Source of the DNA: Streptomyces sp. SID8374 | GTDB taxonomy: Bacteria; Actinomycetota; Actinomycetes; Streptomycetales; Streptomycetaceae | NCBI RefSeq assembly: GCF_009865135.1 | Contig: NZ_WWGH01000001.1 | Coordinates: forward strand, 124,001 to 188,000 | Reading direction: 5' to 3' | DNA: 64,000 nt | Shown: positions 53,617-62,998 of the stretch, one piece after another | Layout of the letters: each line of letters starts with the position of its first letter | Position numbering within the stretch: position 1 is the stretch's first letter | Position numbers and translations under genes: made by a program | Notes under the pieces: model-generated | The model's database searches: none | What the model was told of the DNA's origin: nothing | Seen by the model: only the letters and a program-made list of their open reading frames with translations

Positions 53617-54138
53617 TCAGTCCGCCAGCAGATTCGCCTTCTGCTCCGCGAACTCCGCGTCCGTGAGCACATCCCGCCGCCACAGCTCGGCGAGCCGCTC
53701 CAGCCGGGTGATGATGTCGTCCCCCTCGGCCGTGTCGTCCGCGACCGCACCGGCCGTACCGAAGCGCTCATGGGTGACGAAGACTCCGCCCGCCTCCCGG
53801 AAGGCGCGGGCGAGCTGCGAGGTCCACAGGTCCTCCCGGACGACGAGGGCGACCGCCTCGCCCTGCGGCACGCTCCCCTCCAGCACCTCGACGTTCCCGG
53901 CGTCCAGCGCCACGGCCGCCCCGCTCTCCTCCGTACCGACGGGAACGGTCCCCTCCGGGTCCAGGTCGCGCAGCTCCACCGGGGTCAGCGCGCCGCCCTC
54001 GGCGCGGCGGAGGAAGGCCAGATCGGAGGCGCGTACGGCGCCCGATGCCACGGCATCGGCGAGGACGGGCACCACGGCCCCGGTGAAGCCGCTGCCGGGG
54101 AAGGCGATGACGAGGTGTTCCACAGGTCCGACGGCCAC
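53617..54138 (-). CDS. DUF6325-family protein with SHOCT-like tail
   Basis: The 173-residue protein begins VAVGPVEHLVIAFPGSGFTG, matching the start of DUF6325 (GPVEYLVVAFPG in the family as I recall it), with the middle LAFLRRAEGGALTPVELRDL. The last 32 residues (ITRLERLAELWRRDVLTDAE and the following EFAEQKANLLAD) form a SHOCT-like short helical tail. The GTG at 54138 has GGAGAGG eight bases upstream; the open frame further upstream has no family match. Function unknown; the family is common in Streptomyces. Confidence 0.75.
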   Translation of the reverse strand: MAVGPVEHLVIAFPGSGFTGAVVPVLADAVASGAVRASDLAFLRRAEGGALTPVELRDLDPEGTVPVGTEESGAAVALDAGNVEVLEGSVPQGEAVALVVREDLWTSQLARAFREAGGVFVTHERFGTAGAVADDTAEGDDIITRLERLAELWRRDVLTDAEFAEQKANLLAD

Positions 54139-54417
54139 GGTCGCGTCCTCTCCGCATCCCGGCGGCCGTGAGGGCTCCGGGGTGGATACGGGCATTCCAG
54201 GGATTACGTAAGAAACGGGAAAACTTCGCACATAATATGCATCAACCGTCGAATTCACCCCGTTGTCGACAATGGCCGTGTTGCGCCCCACTCGACCCGG
54301 CTTCCGGTTGCGTGGCGGCGTCGGTCCGGTAACGCGACGTTAAGTGAGCGATCACATGCGGACCGGAGAGGGCAAGGTCACAGCACGTGCCCCTGCTGCG
54401 CGTGGCCCGTGCTGGCC

Positions 54418-54423
54418 TAGCAT
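54418..54423 (+). promoter_or_regulatory. -10-like box just before mutA
   Basis: TAGCAT lies seven bases before the mutA ATG, the spacing of a leaderless Streptomyces transcript. No convincing -35 lies 17 bases upstream, and no ribosome binding site is seen before the ATG, which agrees with a leaderless start. Confidence 0.4.
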
Positions 54424-54429
54424 CTGACC

Positions 54430-56292
54430 ATGACGGTCCAGCCTGCTGACGGGCTCTCTCCGGCCGCCGCGTTCCCCGACCCCTCCCACGACCAGTGGCA
54501 GAGCCTCGTCGAAGGCGTTCTGCGCAAGTCGGGCAAGGAAGTCTCGGGCTCGGCCGCCGAGGAAGCGCTGTCCACCACACTGGAGGACGGGCTCACCACC
54601 CGGCCCCTCTACACCGCGAACGACGTCTCTCCGGACACCGGTTTTCCCGGCTTCGCGCCCTTCACCCGGGGCAGCAGGGCCGAAGGGAACGCGGCGGGCG
54701 GCTGGGACGTGCGCCAACGCCACGCCCTGAGCGACCCCGCCCGGCTCAACGAGGCGGTGCTCGGCGATCTGGAGAACGGTGTCACCTCGCTCTGGCTCAC
54801 CGTGGGCGGCCCGGCCGGCATCCCCGTGGGCTCCCTCGCCCGCGCACTGGACGGCGTCTACCTGGACCTCGCGCCCATCGTCCTGGACGCCCCGGCCGAC
54901 CTGGACGCCGCCGCCACCGAGCTGCTGCGGCTGTACGAGGACCGCGGCGTCGCCAAGGGCGAGGCGCGCGGGACCCTGGGCGCCGATCCGCTCGGCCACG
55001 ATGCCCGGACCGGCGTCGAGGCGGACCTCACCGCCGCCGTCCGCTGGGCGAAGGTCTGCGGCGCGGAGTACCCGGGGGTGCGGGCGATCGCCGTGGACGC
55101 GCTGCCGTACCACGAGGCCGGGGGTTCGGCCGCCGAGGAGCTGGGGCTCTCCCTGGCGACCGGCGTCGCCTATCTGCGGGCGCTGACGGCTGCCGGGCTG
55201 GGCGTCGAAGAGGCCTGTGCCCAGCTGGAGTTCCGTTACGCGGCCACCGCCGACCAGTTCCTGACGATCGCCAAGCTGCGGGCCGCGCGCCGGCTGTGGG
55301 CGCGGGTCGCCGAGGCGTCGGGGGCTCCCGGGGCGGGCGGACAGCGCCAGCACGCCGTGACCTCACCGGTGATGATGACGCGCCGCGACCCGTGGGTGAA
55401 CATGCTGCGCACCACGCTCGCCACGCTGGGCGCGGGGGTGGGCGGCGCCGACTCCGTCACCGTCCTGCCGTTCGATCACGCGCTGGGGCTGCCCGACGCG
55501 TTCGCCCGCAGGATCGCCCGTAACACCTCCACGATCCTGATGGAGGAGTCGCACCTCGCCCGCGTCATCGACCCGGCGGGCGGCTCCTGGTACGTGGAGC
55601 GGCTCACCGATGAACTGGCCGCCTCCGCCTGGGCGTTCTTCCAGGAGACAGAGCGGGCGGGCGGACTGCCCGCAGCCCTGCGCTCCGGGATGGTCGCCGA
55701 GCGGCTGGCCGCCACCTGGGCGGCGCGCAGCGCGAAGCTGGCCCGCCGCAAGGAGCCGGTGACGGGGGTCAGCGAGTTCCCGATGCCGTCCGAGCGGCCG
55801 GTGGAGCGCGAGCCCGCGCCCGATCCGTACGCGGGTGCCCCGGGCGGTCTGCCCCGGGTCCGGCGCGACGAGGCGTTCGAGGCGCTGCGGGCCCGGTCGG
55901 ACGCGCACCTCGCCGCGACCGGCGAGCGGCCCAAGGTGTTCATCGCCGCGATCGGTCCGGCCGCCGCGCACACCGCACGGGTCTCGTTCGCCGTCAACCT
56001 CTTCGGGGCGGGCGGGATCGAGGCGGTGCACCAGCCGGTGTCGGTGGACGCGGCGACGGCCGCCGACGCCTTCACCGCCTCCGGTGCGAGCGTCGCCTGT
56101 CTCTGTTCGTCGGACGCCCTGTACGCCGAGCAGGCGGCCGAGGTGGCCGGGGCGCTGAAGTCGGCGGGCGCGGCGCAGGTGTTCCTCGCCGGACGCCCCG
56201 GCGAGTACGCCGGTGTCGACTCCTACGTCTTCGCGGGCTGCGACGCGGTCGCCGTTCTCACCTCCGTACTCGACCGCATGGGAGTGGCGTGA
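54430..56292 (+). CDS. mutA: Methylmalonyl-CoA mutase small subunit
   Basis: The 620-residue protein is the non-catalytic (beta) subunit of the heterodimeric methylmalonyl-CoA mutase. The TIM barrel part is recognisable ([70 protein letters not shown]). The C-terminal domain resembles the B12 domain but lacks DxHxxG: the corresponding place reads [15 protein letters not shown], so it does not bind cobalamin. It interconverts succinyl-CoA and methylmalonyl-CoA with MutB. The stop overlaps the mutB ATG by one base. Confidence 0.95.
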   Translation: MTVQPADGLSPAAAFPDPSHDQWQSLVEGVLRKSGKEVSGSAAEEALSTTLEDGLTTRPLYTANDVSPDTGFPGFAPFTRGSRAEGNAAGGWDVRQRHALSDPARLNEAVLGDLENGVTSLWLTVGGPAGIPVGSLARALDGVYLDLAPIVLDAPADLDAAATELLRLYEDRGVAKGEARGTLGADPLGHDARTGVEADLTAAVRWAKVCGAEYPGVRAIAVDALPYHEAGGSAAEELGLSLATGVAYLRALTAAGLGVEEACAQLEFRYAATADQFLTIAKLRAARRLWARVAEASGAPGAGGQRQHAVTSPVMMTRRDPWVNMLRTTLATLGAGVGGADSVTVLPFDHALGLPDAFARRIARNTSTILMEESHLARVIDPAGGSWYVERLTDELAASAWAFFQETERAGGLPAALRSGMVAERLAATWAARSAKLARRKEPVTGVSEFPMPSERPVEREPAPDPYAGAPGGLPRVRRDEAFEALRARSDAHLAATGERPKVFIAAIGPAAAHTARVSFAVNLFGAGGIEAVHQPVSVDAATAADAFTASGASVACLCSSDALYAEQAAEVAGALKSAGAAQVFLAGRPGEYAGVDSYVFAGCDAVAVLTSVLDRMGVA

Positions 56293-58529
56293 TGCAGACA
56301 TCGCCCACGGAACAGAAATCCGCCGGGAAACCCTCCGTTCCCGACTTCTCCGAGGTCGCGCTGGAGTCCCCCGCTCCCCCGGCCGGTTCCGCCGAGGAGT
56401 GGCAGGCGGCCGTGGCCAAGGCGGCCGACGGCTCCGAGGCCCCGCTGTGGGAGACCCCCGAGGGCATCACGGTCAAGCCGCTCTACACGGGCGAGGACCT
56501 GGAGGGCCTGGACGCGCTGCACAGCTACCCGGGCATCGCACCGTATCTGCGCGGGCCGTACCCGACGATGTACGTCAACCAGCCCTGGACGATCCGCCAG
56601 TACGCCGGGTTCTCGACGGCCGAGGAGTCCAACGCCTTCTACCGGCGCAACCTCGCGGCCGGGCAGAAGGGCCTCTCCGTCGCCTTCGACCTGCCGACCC
56701 ACCGGGGGTACGACAGCGACCACCCCCGGGTGACCGGTGATGTCGGTATGGCCGGGGTGGCGATCGACTCGATCTACGACATGCGCCAGCTGTTCGACGG
56801 CATTCCGCTGGACCGGATGTCGGTGTCGATGACGATGAACGGCGCGGTGCTTCCCGTACTGGCGCTGTACATCGTGGCCGCCGAGGAGCAGGGCGTACCG
56901 CCCGAGAAGCTGGCCGGGACCATTCAGAACGACATTCTGAAGGAGTTCATGGTCCGCAACACCTACATCTATCCGCCGACCCCGTCGATGCGGATCATCT
57001 CCGACATCTTCGCGTTCACCTCGCAGAAGATGCCGCGCTACAACTCCATCTCGATCTCCGGCTATCACATCCAGGAGGCGGGTGCGACGGCCGATCTGGA
57101 GCTGGCGTACACGCTGGCCGACGGGGTGGAGTATCTGCGCGCCGGGCAGGAAGCCGGCCTGGACGTCGACGCGTTCGCGCCCCGGCTCTCCTTCTTCTGG
57201 GCGATCGGGATGAACTTCTTCATGGAGGTCGCCAAGTTGCGGGCGGCCCGGCTGCTCTGGGCGCGCCTGGTCAAGCAGTTCGATCCGAAAAACCCCAAGT
57301 CCCTTTCGCTGCGCACCCATTCGCAGACCTCGGGCTGGTCGCTGACCGCGCAGGACGTGTTCAACAATGTGACGCGTACGTGTGTGGAGGCGATGGCCGC
57401 GACACAGGGCCACACCCAGTCGCTGCACACCAACGCGCTGGACGAGGCGCTGGCGCTGCCGACCGACTTCTCGGCGCGGATCGCCCGCAACACCCAGCTC
57501 CTGCTCCAGCAGGAGTCCGGGACCTGCCGGGTCATCGACCCGTGGGGCGGCAGCGCGTACGTGGAGAAGCTGACGCGCGACCTGGCGGACCGGGCCTGGC
57601 AGCACATCGAGGAGGTCGAGGCGGCCGGCGGGATGGCGAAGGCCATCGACGCGGGCATCCCCAAGCTCCGGGTGGAGGAGGCGGCCGCCCGTACGCAGGC
57701 GCGGATCGACTCCGGGCGGCAGCCGGTGATCGGGGTGAACAAGTACCGGGTGGAGACCGACGAGAAGATCGATGTGCTCAAGGTCGACAACTCCTCGGTG
57801 CGCACCCAGCAGATCGAGAAGCTGCGGCGGCTGCGCGAGGAGCGCGACGAGGTGGCGTGCCAGGAGGCGCTGCGGGCGCTGACGGCGGCAGCGGAGCGCG
57901 ACCCGGGCCCGGGCCTGGAGGGCAACCTGCTGGCGCTCGCGGTCGACGCGGCGCGGGCGATGGCCACGGTCGGGGAGATCTCGGACGCGTTGGAGAAGGT
58001 GTACGGGCGGCACGCCGGGCAGATCCGTACGATCTCCGGTGTGTACCGCAAAGAGGCAGGGGACTCCCCTTCGGTGGACCGCACCCGCGCACTGGTCGAC
58101 GCGTTCGAGGAGGCGGAGGGGCGCCGTCCGCGCATCCTGGTCGCCAAGATGGGCCAGGACGGCCACGACCGGGGGCAGAAGGTGATCGCCACGGCCTTCG
58201 CCGACCTGGGCTTCGACGTGGACGTCGGCCCGCTGTTCCAGACGCCGGGCGAGGTCGCGCGGCAGGCGGTGGAGGCCGACGTGCACATCGTGGGCGTCTC
58301 CTCGCTGGCGGCCGGGCACCTCACCCTGGTGCCGGCGCTGCGGGAGGAGCTGGCCGCCGAGGGCCGGGAGGACATCATGATCGTGGTGGGCGGGGTGATT
58401 CCGCCGCAGGACGTCGAGGCCCTGCACGAGGCGGGCGCGGCCTCGGTCTTCCCGCCGGGGACGGTGATCCCTGACGCGGCCCACGACCTGGTGACGCGGC
58501 TCGGCGCCGCGCTCGGCCACGAGCTGTGA
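56292..58529 (+). CDS. mutB: Methylmalonyl-CoA mutase large, catalytic subunit
   Basis: The 745-residue protein is the adenosylcobalamin-dependent catalytic subunit. The substrate barrel contains [52 protein letters not shown] and [15 protein letters not shown]. The C-terminal cobalamin domain has the lower ligand in [13 protein letters not shown] (DGHDRG encoded at 58158-58175). The ATG overlaps the mutA stop (TGATG). With mutA and meaB it links propionyl-CoA and odd-chain or branched-chain catabolism to succinyl-CoA, and in Streptomyces also supplies methylmalonyl-CoA for polyketides. Confidence 0.97.
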   Translation: MQTSPTEQKSAGKPSVPDFSEVALESPAPPAGSAEEWQAAVAKAADGSEAPLWETPEGITVKPLYTGEDLEGLDALHSYPGIAPYLRGPYPTMYVNQPWTIRQYAGFSTAEESNAFYRRNLAAGQKGLSVAFDLPTHRGYDSDHPRVTGDVGMAGVAIDSIYDMRQLFDGIPLDRMSVSMTMNGAVLPVLALYIVAAEEQGVPPEKLAGTIQNDILKEFMVRNTYIYPPTPSMRIISDIFAFTSQKMPRYNSISISGYHIQEAGATADLELAYTLADGVEYLRAGQEAGLDVDAFAPRLSFFWAIGMNFFMEVAKLRAARLLWARLVKQFDPKNPKSLSLRTHSQTSGWSLTAQDVFNNVTRTCVEAMAATQGHTQSLHTNALDEALALPTDFSARIARNTQLLLQQESGTCRVIDPWGGSAYVEKLTRDLADRAWQHIEEVEAAGGMAKAIDAGIPKLRVEEAAARTQARIDSGRQPVIGVNKYRVETDEKIDVLKVDNSSVRTQQIEKLRRLREERDEVACQEALRALTAAAERDPGPGLEGNLLALAVDAARAMATVGEISDALEKVYGRHAGQIRTISGVYRKEAGDSPSVDRTRALVDAFEEAEGRRPRILVAKMGQDGHDRGQKVIATAFADLGFDVDVGPLFQTPGEVARQAVEADVHIVGVSSLAAGHLTLVPALREELAAEGREDIMIVVGGVIPPQDVEALHEAGAASVFPPGTVIPDAAHDLVTRLGAALGHEL

Positions 58530-58541
58530 GCCGCTGACCGG

Positions 58542-59537
58542 ATGGCTGCCAAGATCGACATCGACAGTTATGTGCAGGGAGTGCTCGACGGCAAGCGGGC
58601 GTTCGTGGCGCGCGCCATCACGCTCGTCGAGTCGACGCGGGCCGAACACCGGGTGCTGGCACAGGAGTTGCTGAGCCGGTTGCTGCCGCACGCCGGGAAC
58701 GCCCGGCGGATCGGGATCAGCGGGGTGCCCGGGGTGGGCAAGTCCACCTTCATCGACGCGCTGGGCACGATGCTCACCGGGCTCGGCCACCGGGTGGCGG
58801 TGCTGGCCGTCGACCCGTCCTCCAGCCGTACGGGCGGTTCCATCCTGGGTGACAAGACCCGGATGGAGCGCCTGGCGGTGGACCCGGCCGCCTTTGTGCG
58901 CCCCTCCCCCACCGCCGGGACGCTGGGCGGGGTGGCGAAGGCGACCCGGGAGTCCATCGTGGTGATGGAGGCGGCGGGGTACGACGTGGTGCTCGTGGAG
59001 ACGGTGGGGGTCGGGCAGTCGGAGACGGCGGTCGCCAACATGGTCGACACGTTCCTGCTGCTGACCCTGGCCCGGACCGGCGACCAGTTGCAGGGCATCA
59101 AGAAGGGTGTCCTGGAGCTGGCGGACGCCATCGCGGTGAACAAGGCGGACGGCCCGCACGAGCGCGACGCCCGCTCGGCGGCGCGTGAACTGGCGGGCGC
59201 GCTGCGGCTGATGCACCCGGTGGACGCTGCCTGGACGCCTCCGGTGCTCACGTGCAGCGCCCGGGAGTCGACGGGCCTGGACACCCTGTGGGAGCGGCTG
59301 GAGCAGCACCGTACGGTCCTGGAGTCCACCGGACGGCTGGCGGCCAAGCGCCGCGACCAGCAGGTGGACTGGACCTGGACCATGGTCCGCGACGAGCTGC
59401 TGGACAGTCTGCGCAACCACCCGGCGGTACGGAAGCTGGCACCCGAGCTCGAACAGCGGGTGCGCGAGGGGACGTTGACGGCGACGCTGGCCGCCGAGGA
59501 GATCCTGCACGCGTTCCGGGGCGACGAGCCCGCCTGA
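58542..59537 (+). CDS. meaB: G-protein chaperone of methylmalonyl-CoA mutase (MeaB/ArgK)
   Basis: The 331-residue GTPase has Walker A GVPGVGKSTFIDALG, a base-recognition NKADG, and DPSSSRTGGSILGDKTRM plus VETVGVGQSETAVANMVDTF typical of the MeaB/MMAA group. It protects and reloads the mutase with adenosylcobalamin. It lies 12 bases after mutB, in the same operon, which confirms the role (the old name ArgK kinase is not right here). An intrinsic terminator follows. Confidence 0.95.
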   Translation: MAAKIDIDSYVQGVLDGKRAFVARAITLVESTRAEHRVLAQELLSRLLPHAGNARRIGISGVPGVGKSTFIDALGTMLTGLGHRVAVLAVDPSSSRTGGSILGDKTRMERLAVDPAAFVRPSPTAGTLGGVAKATRESIVVMEAAGYDVVLVETVGVGQSETAVANMVDTFLLLTLARTGDQLQGIKKGVLELADAIAVNKADGPHERDARSAARELAGALRLMHPVDAAWTPPVLTCSARESTGLDTLWERLEQHRTVLESTGRLAAKRRDQQVDWTWTMVRDELLDSLRNHPAVRKLAPELEQRVREGTLTATLAAEEILHAFRGDEPA

Positions 59538-59553
59538 GCCGCACCTGAACAGA

Positions 59554-59590
59554 CCGATGGGCCCCTGGACGGAGGGGCCCATCGGCGTTT
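59554..59590 (+). terminator. Intrinsic terminator after meaB
   Basis: A perfect 13-bp stem (59554-59566 with 59573-59585) with a six-base loop is followed by GTTTT (59586-59590), one of the few terminators in the window with a T tract. It can also serve the convergent ABC ATPase gene. Confidence 0.85.
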
Positions 59591-59614
59591 TCGGGGGCGG
59601 CGGCCGACTGTGCG

Positions 59615-60406
59615 TCAGGCGGCGACCGGGGGCGCGCTCACGGTCGGCACGACGACGGGGGCGCCGTCGGAGGTCGCGGTGAGGATCTCGGCCTCGATGC
59701 CGTACAACTCTCGTACGAGGTCGGCGTCGACGATCTCGCGCGGCGGCCCGGAGGCGACGATCCGCCCCGCGCGCATGGCGACCAGGGTGTCGGCGTACCG
59801 GGCGGCCCCGGCCAGGTCGTGGACGACCATCACGATGGTCCGGCCCTGGGCCGCGACCTCGCGCACCAGGTCCAGGACCTCCACGGCGTGGCCGATGTCG
59901 AGGGCGCTGGTGGGCTCGTCGAGGAGGACGATCGGGGTCTCCTGCGCGAGGGCCATGGCGAGCCAGCACCGCTGGCGCTGGCCGCCGGAGAGCTGGTCGA
60001 GGCGGCGGTCGGCCAGGCCGGTCGTACCGGTCGCCTCCAGGGCGCGGGTGACCGCCTCCTCGTCCTCGTGCGACCACTGGCGGAACAGCCCCTGGTGCGG
60101 GTGGCGTCCGTACCGTACGAGTCCGGCGACGGTCACCGCCTCGGGGGCCTGCGGGGCCTGGGGCAGCAGGGCGATGCGGTGCGCGGCGTCCCGCTGGCGC
60201 AGCTGCCAGACATCGGCGTCACCGGCGAACACCCGGCCCGAGCGCGGCTGGTGGAGGCGGGCGACGCAGCGTAGCAGGGTCGACTTCCCGCAGCCGTTGG
60301 GGCCGACGATCGCCACCACCTGTCCCGATCCGACGGTCAGGTCGACACGGTCCACGGCGGTATGACCGGCATATCCAGCGGTGAGCTGTTCAACACGGAT
60401 GTCCAC
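59615..60406 (-). CDS. Siderophore ABC transporter ATP-binding protein
   Basis: The 263-residue ATPase is of the FecE/FhuC type. Walker A is VGPNGCGKSTLL, the Q-loop region LLPQAPQAPE, the signature LSGGQRQRCWLAMALAQ and Walker B IVLLDEPTSALD, with the switch histidine in MVVHDLAGAA. It powers iron-siderophore import. Its promoter region, shared with the divergent binding-protein gene, contains an iron box. No permease gene (FecCD-like) is in the window. The start is a GTG at 60406. Confidence 0.92.
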   Translation of the reverse strand: MDIRVEQLTAGYAGHTAVDRVDLTVGSGQVVAIVGPNGCGKSTLLRCVARLHQPRSGRVFAGDADVWQLRQRDAAHRIALLPQAPQAPEAVTVAGLVRYGRHPHQGLFRQWSHEDEEAVTRALEATGTTGLADRRLDQLSGGQRQRCWLAMALAQETPIVLLDEPTSALDIGHAVEVLDLVREVAAQGRTIVMVVHDLAGAARYADTLVAMRAGRIVASGPPREIVDADLVRELYGIEAEILTATSDGAPVVVPTVSAPPVAA

Positions 60407-60455
60407 GAGGACCGGCCTTTCCGAAGAAATGGGGCATCACCTTGCTCGATGCCAC

Positions 60456-60474
60456 TAAAGTAAGGCTAACCTTA
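60456..60474. promoter_or_regulatory. Iron box (DmdR/IdeR-type)
   Basis: The 19-bp sequence reading TAAAGTAAGGCTAACCTTA matches the DmdR1/IdeR consensus in 15 of 19 positions by eye. It lies between the divergent ABC ATPase and siderophore-binding lipoprotein genes, so iron-dependent repression of both is expected. Confidence 0.8.
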
Positions 60475-60554
60475 GCTCGCCGAGAGGTCGTCGGTGGCCC
60501 CGTGCTGCCGAAAGACCTTCGCCGCTTCATGTCCCGTTGATTCCGGAGCCCTTG

Positions 60555-61568
60555 ATGACCCTGCACCACCGCCCCGTCCGCACCGCCTCCCGAAGAGCGG
60601 CCCAGGCCGTCGCCACGCTCGGGGCCGCGGTCCTGCTCCTGACGGCCTGCGGAGGAGGGTCCGACTCTGCCGACAGCAAGCCGTCCGGCGAGAAGTCCGC
60701 GAAGGCGGACTCCTCCTCGGCCAAGACGCGGACCGTCAAGGACGCCACGGGGGCGGCCGTGGAGATTCCCGCGGAGCCGAAGCGCATCGTGACGCTCACC
60801 CAGGAGGACCTGGACGCGGTGCTCGCGCTGGACATCAAGCCGGTCGGCATCACCAACGGGCAGGGCCTGGACAAGCCGCCGGCCTACCTGGCGGACAGGG
60901 TCGAGGGCATCAACGTCGTCGGCAACCTGCTCCAGCCGGTCATGGACAAGGTCGTCGCCGCGAAGCCGGACCTGATCCTCGCCGGTGACATGCAGGACGA
61001 GCAGGTGCTCAAGCAGCTCCGCGAGATCACCCCGGCCACGCTGGTGACGATGGCGCCGACCGACGACTGGAAGCTGTTCTTCCGGGGTATCGGCAACGCC
61101 GTCAACAAGCTGGACGCGGCCAACAAGTTCATCACCGACCACGAGGCCGCCGCCAAGGCCGCCGGTGAGAAGCTCGGCGCCAACAAGGGCGCCGAGGTCT
61201 CCATCGTCCGCTGGAACCCGGACGGGCCCAGCTGGATGGAGAACAAGCAGTTCGCCAGCGGTGTCGCGCTGGAGATGGGGCTGAAGCGGCCCAAGTCCCA
61301 GAACAAGGACGGCAACGCGCACACGCCGTCGCTGAGCCTGGAGAAGATCAACGAGATCGACGGCGACTGGCTGTTCCTGTCGACGCTGACCTCGGACGGC
61401 GCCAAGGCGCTCAAGGACGTCCAGGACAAGCCGGCCTACAAGGAGCTCGGCGCCGTCAAGAACAAGCACGTCGTGACGGTCGACGGCTCGGTGTGGTCCA
61501 CGCGCGGCGGGCCGCTGGCGGCCGACGTCGTGATGGAGGACTACGTCAAGGCGCTCTCCGCCAAGTAG
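60555..61568 (+). CDS. Iron-siderophore-binding lipoprotein
   Basis: The 337-residue precursor is a FecB/FepB-type substrate-binding lipoprotein of an ABC importer. The lipobox is LLTAC near residue 35, after a basic N-terminus; a charged linker (SDSADSKPSGEKSAKAD) follows. The binding domain shows KRIVTLTQEDLDAVLALDIK, AAKPDLILAGDMQDEQ and VWSTRGGPLAADVVMEDYV. The ATG at 60555 has GGAG upstream and is preferred to 60537. It is divergent to the ATPase gene across an iron box. Confidence 0.93.
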   Translation: MTLHHRPVRTASRRAAQAVATLGAAVLLLTACGGGSDSADSKPSGEKSAKADSSSAKTRTVKDATGAAVEIPAEPKRIVTLTQEDLDAVLALDIKPVGITNGQGLDKPPAYLADRVEGINVVGNLLQPVMDKVVAAKPDLILAGDMQDEQVLKQLREITPATLVTMAPTDDWKLFFRGIGNAVNKLDAANKFITDHEAAAKAAGEKLGANKGAEVSIVRWNPDGPSWMENKQFASGVALEMGLKRPKSQNKDGNAHTPSLSLEKINEIDGDWLFLSTLTSDGAKALKDVQDKPAYKELGAVKNKHVVTVDGSVWSTRGGPLAADVVMEDYVKALSAK

Positions 61569-61605
61569 CCGTACGGCCGAACAGCCCTACGCCACCACGC
61601 CGTCC

Positions 61606-61634
61606 GGCCCGGCCCGGAGTCTCCGGGCCGGGCC
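61606..61634. terminator. Bidirectional hairpin terminator
   Basis: Arms of 14 bases (61606-61619 and 61621-61634) are perfectly complementary around a single base; in practice about 12 pairs with a short loop will form. It lies between the convergent binding-lipoprotein and M20 genes. Confidence 0.75.
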
Positions 61635-61652
61635 GCAGGCCTGCGGGCCGGA

Positions 61653-62861
61653 TCAGTCCGCCGGGGCGGCGGTTCCGGCGGCCGTCCTGGCCGCCGCGAA
61701 GTCCGCCGCCGTCCACGCCATGCCCACCGCGCCGTCCAGCAGGGCCTGTTCGGCCGCCGGGGAGACGGCGGCGGCGACGAACTCGGGCTCGTGCGGCCCG
61801 CAGGCTCCCCCGCTGATGTCCAGCACCGGGTGGATGGACGGCACCACGTGCGAGACGTTGCCCATGTCCGTGCAGGCGAAGGGCGGGCGCTCCACGGACT
61901 CGGCGCGGCCGAGCTCGCGGGCGTTGGCGGTCCAGAACCGGAGCAGCTCCGCGTCGCCCCGGAAGTCGAGGTAGTCGGGTTCGGGCTGTTCCAGGGTCAC
62001 TTCGCACCCCGTGGCGAGCGCACCGGCCCGGAAGCAGTCCTCGACGCGCTGCCGCAGCTCCCGCAGGTCCTCGGCGGCGAGCGCGCGGATCTCGTACGTG
62101 GCGGTGGCCCGGTCGGGTATCACGTTGGGCGAGGTGCCGGCCGCCGTCGTGATGCCGTGCACCCGCCACTGGGGCGGCAGTTGCTGGCGCAGCAGCCCCA
62201 GGGCGACCTGGGCGACCGTGAGCGCGTCGGCGGCGTTGCGGCCTTCGTGCGGGTTGAGGCTGGGGTGGGCGGAGCGGCCGGTGTAGGTGACGTCGAGGGT
62301 GCCGAGGGCGAACGAGCGGAAGTCGGCCAGCTCGAAGGGGCAGGGGTGGACCATCATCGCGGCGTCCACCCCGTCGAACGCCCCGGCCTCCAGGAGCAGC
62401 GCCTTGCCCGCGCCACGCTCCTCGGCGGGTGTGCCCAGGACCCGCACCGTCAGGCCGAGTTCGTCCGCGTACGGGGCCAGGCCGAGCGCCGCGCCGACCC
62501 CGGCCGCGGCGATCAGGTTGTGGCCGCAGGCATGGCCGAGTCCCGGCAGCGCGTCGTACTCGCAGGCGATCGCGACGGTGACGGGCCCTGAGCCGATCGT
62601 GGCCCGGAACGCCGTCTCCAGGCCGTGGGCGGGCGCGGTGACGTCGAACCCGCGCGCGGCCAGGAGTTGAGCGCAGAGCGCTGCGGAGCGGTGTTCCCCG
62701 AAGGCTGTCTCGGGGTCGGCGTGGATGCGTCTGCTGAGGCCGACCAAGGCCTCGGCGTTCTTCATGACCGTGTCCCGGACGGCGGCTTTCAGGGCGTCGA
62801 GACGCTCTTCGGCCACCTCGCCGCCCTGCGTGGCGGCACGGTCGGTTCCGGGGACGGTCAT
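61653..62861 (-). CDS. M20-family amidohydrolase
   Basis: The 402-residue protein is an M20D-type metal-dependent amidohydrolase (aminobenzoyl-glutamate or aminoacylase-like). Metal-site segments are GLGHACGHNLIAAAGVG, the catalytic glutamate pair in GTPAEERGAGKALLLE, and later PFACTDMGNVSHVVPSIHP; the dimerisation domain has YTGRSAHPSLNPHEGRNAAD. The ATG has GGAGAG upstream. It is divergent to the NRPS gene across an iron box, so iron starvation probably induces it; hydrolysis of a siderophore or of a siderophore precursor amide is a reasonable inference. Confidence 0.9.
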   Translation of the reverse strand: MTVPGTDRAATQGGEVAEERLDALKAAVRDTVMKNAEALVGLSRRIHADPETAFGEHRSAALCAQLLAARGFDVTAPAHGLETAFRATIGSGPVTVAIACEYDALPGLGHACGHNLIAAAGVGAALGLAPYADELGLTVRVLGTPAEERGAGKALLLEAGAFDGVDAAMMVHPCPFELADFRSFALGTLDVTYTGRSAHPSLNPHEGRNAADALTVAQVALGLLRQQLPPQWRVHGITTAAGTSPNVIPDRATATYEIRALAAEDLRELRQRVEDCFRAGALATGCEVTLEQPEPDYLDFRGDAELLRFWTANARELGRAESVERPPFACTDMGNVSHVVPSIHPVLDISGGACGPHEPEFVAAAVSPAAEQALLDGAVGMAWTAADFAAARTAAGTAAPAD

Positions 62862-62919
62862 GGGCTCTCCTGGCGTTCCGGACCGTCCGGGGACGGTCGC
62901 CTGCACTGTCGGAAATAGG

Positions 62920-62938
62920 TTAACTTAGCCTTACCTAA
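62920..62938. promoter_or_regulatory. Iron box between the M20 and NRPS genes
   Basis: The 19-bp TTAACTTAGCCTTACCTAA is, read on the minus strand, a 16-of-19 match by eye to the DmdR1/IdeR consensus. It sits in the promoter region of both divergent genes and supports iron control of this locus. Confidence 0.82.
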
Positions 62939-62998
62939 GTACGCGTCGGGAGTCTGGTGACCCGGTGTCCGTTGTCCTTCAGGGGAGTCGTCACACAC

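Noticed and set aside
54139-54429. Gap before mutA examined for a cobalamin riboswitch
   Set aside because: No B12-box-like sequence or matching stems were seen; the gap is short and its AT-rich part lies near the DUF6325 gene.
56223-60077. 1284-codon open frame on the minus strand opposite mutB and meaB
   Set aside because: It has no recognisable domain, and the opposite strand encodes well-known enzymes with intact motifs.
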